From Deinococcales bacterium (lineage in GTDB: Bacteria > Deinococcota > Deinococci > Deinococcales > Deinococcaceae), in contig JACMOA010000382.1 of assembly GCA_014378225.1 (NCBI GenBank), positions 1 to 5,170 of the forward strand: DNA of 5,170 bases, given 5' to 3'. The translations under genes were made by a program, and so were the position numbers. The notes under the pieces are model-generated. The model searched no databases and was not told where the DNA came from. It worked only from the letters and a program-made list of their open reading frames with translations. This document shows positions 3,777 to 5,170 of this stretch, in pieces (positions within the stretch are counted from its first letter, which is position 1; each line of letters begins with the position of its first letter).

Positions 3777-5170
3777 ATGACCCAAACCGCCCCCCGCACA
3801 CTGAAGAATTTCGACGAAAACGCCCTGCACATCGCCAAGCGCCAGTACATGCAGCCCGAGGATGTTGGGGTGGCGGGGCTATTTTCGAGGGTAGCCCACT
3901 GGGTAGCAGGCGCGGAATCGCTCGAGGCCCGTTCAGGTTGGGCGCAGAAATACTTTGTCCTGATGGCGGATAAAAAGTTTTGCCCCGGTGGGCGGGTGCT
4001 GGCGGGTGCCGGAACAAAGCACGGCAATGTTTTGAATTGCTTCGTGCAGGGGGCTACCGAATTTGACCCCTCGAGCTTTGAAGGCGTGATGGAAGTGGCT
4101 AAGAAACTAGCCCTGGTCACCAAAGTAGGCGGCGGAAACGGGGTCAACTTGGACGTGTACACCCCCCGCTCGAGCGCGTCCCGCAGCGACGGCGGCGTGC
4201 GCGGTTGGGTCTACATGAGTGCCGCGCACAGGGATGTGGAGGACTTTCTCGAGGGCCTGATGCGGCCTCCCACCCAGCCCGACGGCGATAAGCAGCCGAT
4301 GGCGATTCGCAACTGGACTCGAGTGATTTACGGGCAGGCCATTTCACCGGAGTTGGTGGCCCGCGCTCGAGCGAACGGAGTGCTGATTGTTCGCCAGCTT
4401 CCAGAAGGCGTACAGACCGTTCACGATGATATGGGCGGCATTATTGACAGCGCCCGCTGGGTGGCGGAGCAGGGCAAGATGGGCCTCGAGCCGAGAATTG
4501 ACCTGTCACACTTACGGGCCGAAGGAACCGCGATTAAGGGTTCGGGCGGCAGCTCGAGCGGGCCAGTTTCTTTTCTGGTGGAAATTTTTGACAACTTTCT
4601 CGAGTGGGCCAATCTGGGCGCGGAAACGAGTGGGCCAGTGAATACGCTGCGTTACTGTTACTCCCCGGTTCTGAGAGTTGTGAGGCAAGGTGGAACGCGT
4701 AGGGGCGCTGGTATGGCTACGATTTCTATCGAGCACACCGACGTTTTAGACTTTCTGACCGCCAAAGATTTGGACCGCGAAGCCAGTGAAGGCGACATCT
4801 CCACCTTTAATATCAGCATTCTGGTGGGTGAGGCGTTCTGGCAAACCCTGCAAGCGGACGGTCTGTGGAAACTGGACTCGAGGGATGTTCCCGGAAAGTA
4901 TTACCCGGTTGCACTCGAGGAAAAATACAGTGGCAGCACTCCTGAATTGCCCGCTCGAGCGGAGGATGGAGCGCGGGGTGTTCCGGTGTACGCGGGTGGA
5001 ATTCCAGCCAAATGGCTGTGGCGTGAGATTGCCACCCACGCCTGGAGCACTGGAGAGCCGGGACTGGTTTTTGCTGACCGCATCAACGAGTTCAGCGCTT
5101 TGAAGAATCTGGGAGAGCGCTATCAAATTAAGTGCACAAATCCCTGTGGAGAAATCCCTCTCACCATTGG
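3777..5170 (+). CDS. nrdJ: adenosylcobalamin-dependent (class II) ribonucleotide reductase, N-terminal part
   Basis: The frame opens with ATG at 3777 and stays open for 464 codons to the window edge, so the C-terminal part is missing. It reduces ribonucleotides to deoxyribonucleotides using a thiyl radical generated from adenosylcobalamin. Family features seen: the N-terminal FDENALHIAKRQYM segment, GGRVLAGAGT (71-80), LNCFVQ with Cys88 as the probable first redox cysteine, KVGGGNGVNLD (116-126), RNWTRV (178-183), IKGSGGSSSGPVSFL (253-267), RQGGTRRGAGMATISIEH (303-320), STFNIS (342-347) and the catalytic loop NPCGE with Asn455, Cys457 and Glu459. The second redox cysteine and the C-terminal swinging Cys pair would lie beyond the window. 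No ATP-cone precedes the catalytic domain, so the dATP on/off activity site appears absent. It is divergent from the ClpN-type gene and probably under NrdR control. Confidence 0.95.
   Translation, partial: MTQTAPRTLKNFDENALHIAKRQYMQPEDVGVAGLFSRVAHWVAGAESLEARSGWAQKYFVLMADKKFCPGGRVLAGAGTKHGNVLNCFVQGATEFDPSSFEGVMEVAKKLALVTKVGGGNGVNLDVYTPRSSASRSDGGVRGWVYMSAAHRDVEDFLEGLMRPPTQPDGDKQPMAIRNWTRVIYGQAISPELVARARANGVLIVRQLPEGVQTVHDDMGGIIDSARWVAEQGKMGLEPRIDLSHLRAEGTAIKGSGGSSSGPVSFLVEIFDNFLEWANLGAETSGPVNTLRYCYSPVLRVVRQGGTRRGAGMATISIEHTDVLDFLTAKDLDREASEGDISTFNISILVGEAFWQTLQADGLWKLDSRDVPGKYYPVALEEKYSGSTPELPARAEDGARGVPVYAGGIPAKWLWREIATHAWSTGEPGLVFADRINEFSALKNLGERYQIKCTNPCGEIPLTI

Larger units (their letters stand above)
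110..4959. repeat. highly iterated palindrome CTCGAG (47 copies, first to last)
   Basis: By eye I count 47 CTCGAG sites between these limits: 10 in the kinase-like gene, 7 in tetR, 10 in the ClpN-type gene, 12 in nrdJ and 8 in spacers. Twelve extend to GCTCGAGC. Of the 39 genic copies, 23 read Leu-Glu, 11 read through TCG-AG (Ser-Ser or Ser-Arg) and 5 through CGA, so all three frames are used. Density in spacers equals or exceeds that in genes. Chance expectation is one to two copies. The isomer GAGCTC was not noticed at all. Confidence 0.95.

Noticed and set aside
3638..4347. Open minus-strand frames lying opposite nrdJ and its leader
   Set aside because: They are antisense shadows of a clearly conserved reductase sequence and have no recognisable domain or start signal.
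110..4959. CTCGAG sites read as cloning (XhoI) scars or an assembly artefact
   Set aside because: They sit in frame inside conserved coding sequence at 47 irregular positions with no vector or linker sequence around them.

Overview
The window looks like a chromosomal segment of a bacterium of the Deinococcus-Thermus group, most likely Thermaceae and near Meiothermus. This is an inference from the character of the proteins (a class II ribonucleotide reductase and a 2-phosphoglycerate kinase with ATP-cone repeats), a moderately high G+C content, and one possible leaderless-type promoter. The most striking property of the DNA is the palindrome CTCGAG. I count 47 copies in 5,170 bases, against one or two expected by chance, spread through genes and spacers alike. 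It behaves like a genome-wide highly iterated palindrome.

Layout, left to right. Positions 1-77 hold the last 24 codons of an unidentified plus-strand gene. It converges on a minus-strand block of three genes: a three-ATP-cone/2-phosphoglycerate kinase-type P-loop protein (106-1530), a TetR-family regulator (1778-2401), and a ClpC-type N-domain protein with a coiled coil and a C-terminal two-helix membrane hairpin but no AAA+ motor (2484-3407). The 247-base spacer between the first two of these holds two different 7-base tandem repeats and two CTCGAG sites. A dyad with GTGTA/TACAC half-sites overlaps the TetR start and is a candidate autoregulatory operator.

A 369-base divergent spacer (3408-3776) separates the ClpN protein from the 5' part of nrdJ (3777 to the window end), the adenosylcobalamin-dependent ribonucleotide reductase. 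The reading frame stays open through the thiyl-radical loop motif NPCGE. The spacer holds two candidate NrdR boxes spaced exactly 31 bp apart, overlapping a plausible -35/-10 pair. A leader of about 140 nt with potential hairpins follows, then a strong Shine-Dalgarno that shares bases with a CTCGAG site.

Functional links: nrdJ supplies deoxyribonucleotides and is probably repressed by NrdR when dATP/ATP is high. The other genes have no proven link to it. The NrdJ N-terminus lacks an ATP-cone, whereas the nearby kinase-like gene carries three; this is a curiosity rather than evidence of partnership. No insertion sequence, CRISPR array, tRNA or rRNA was seen.
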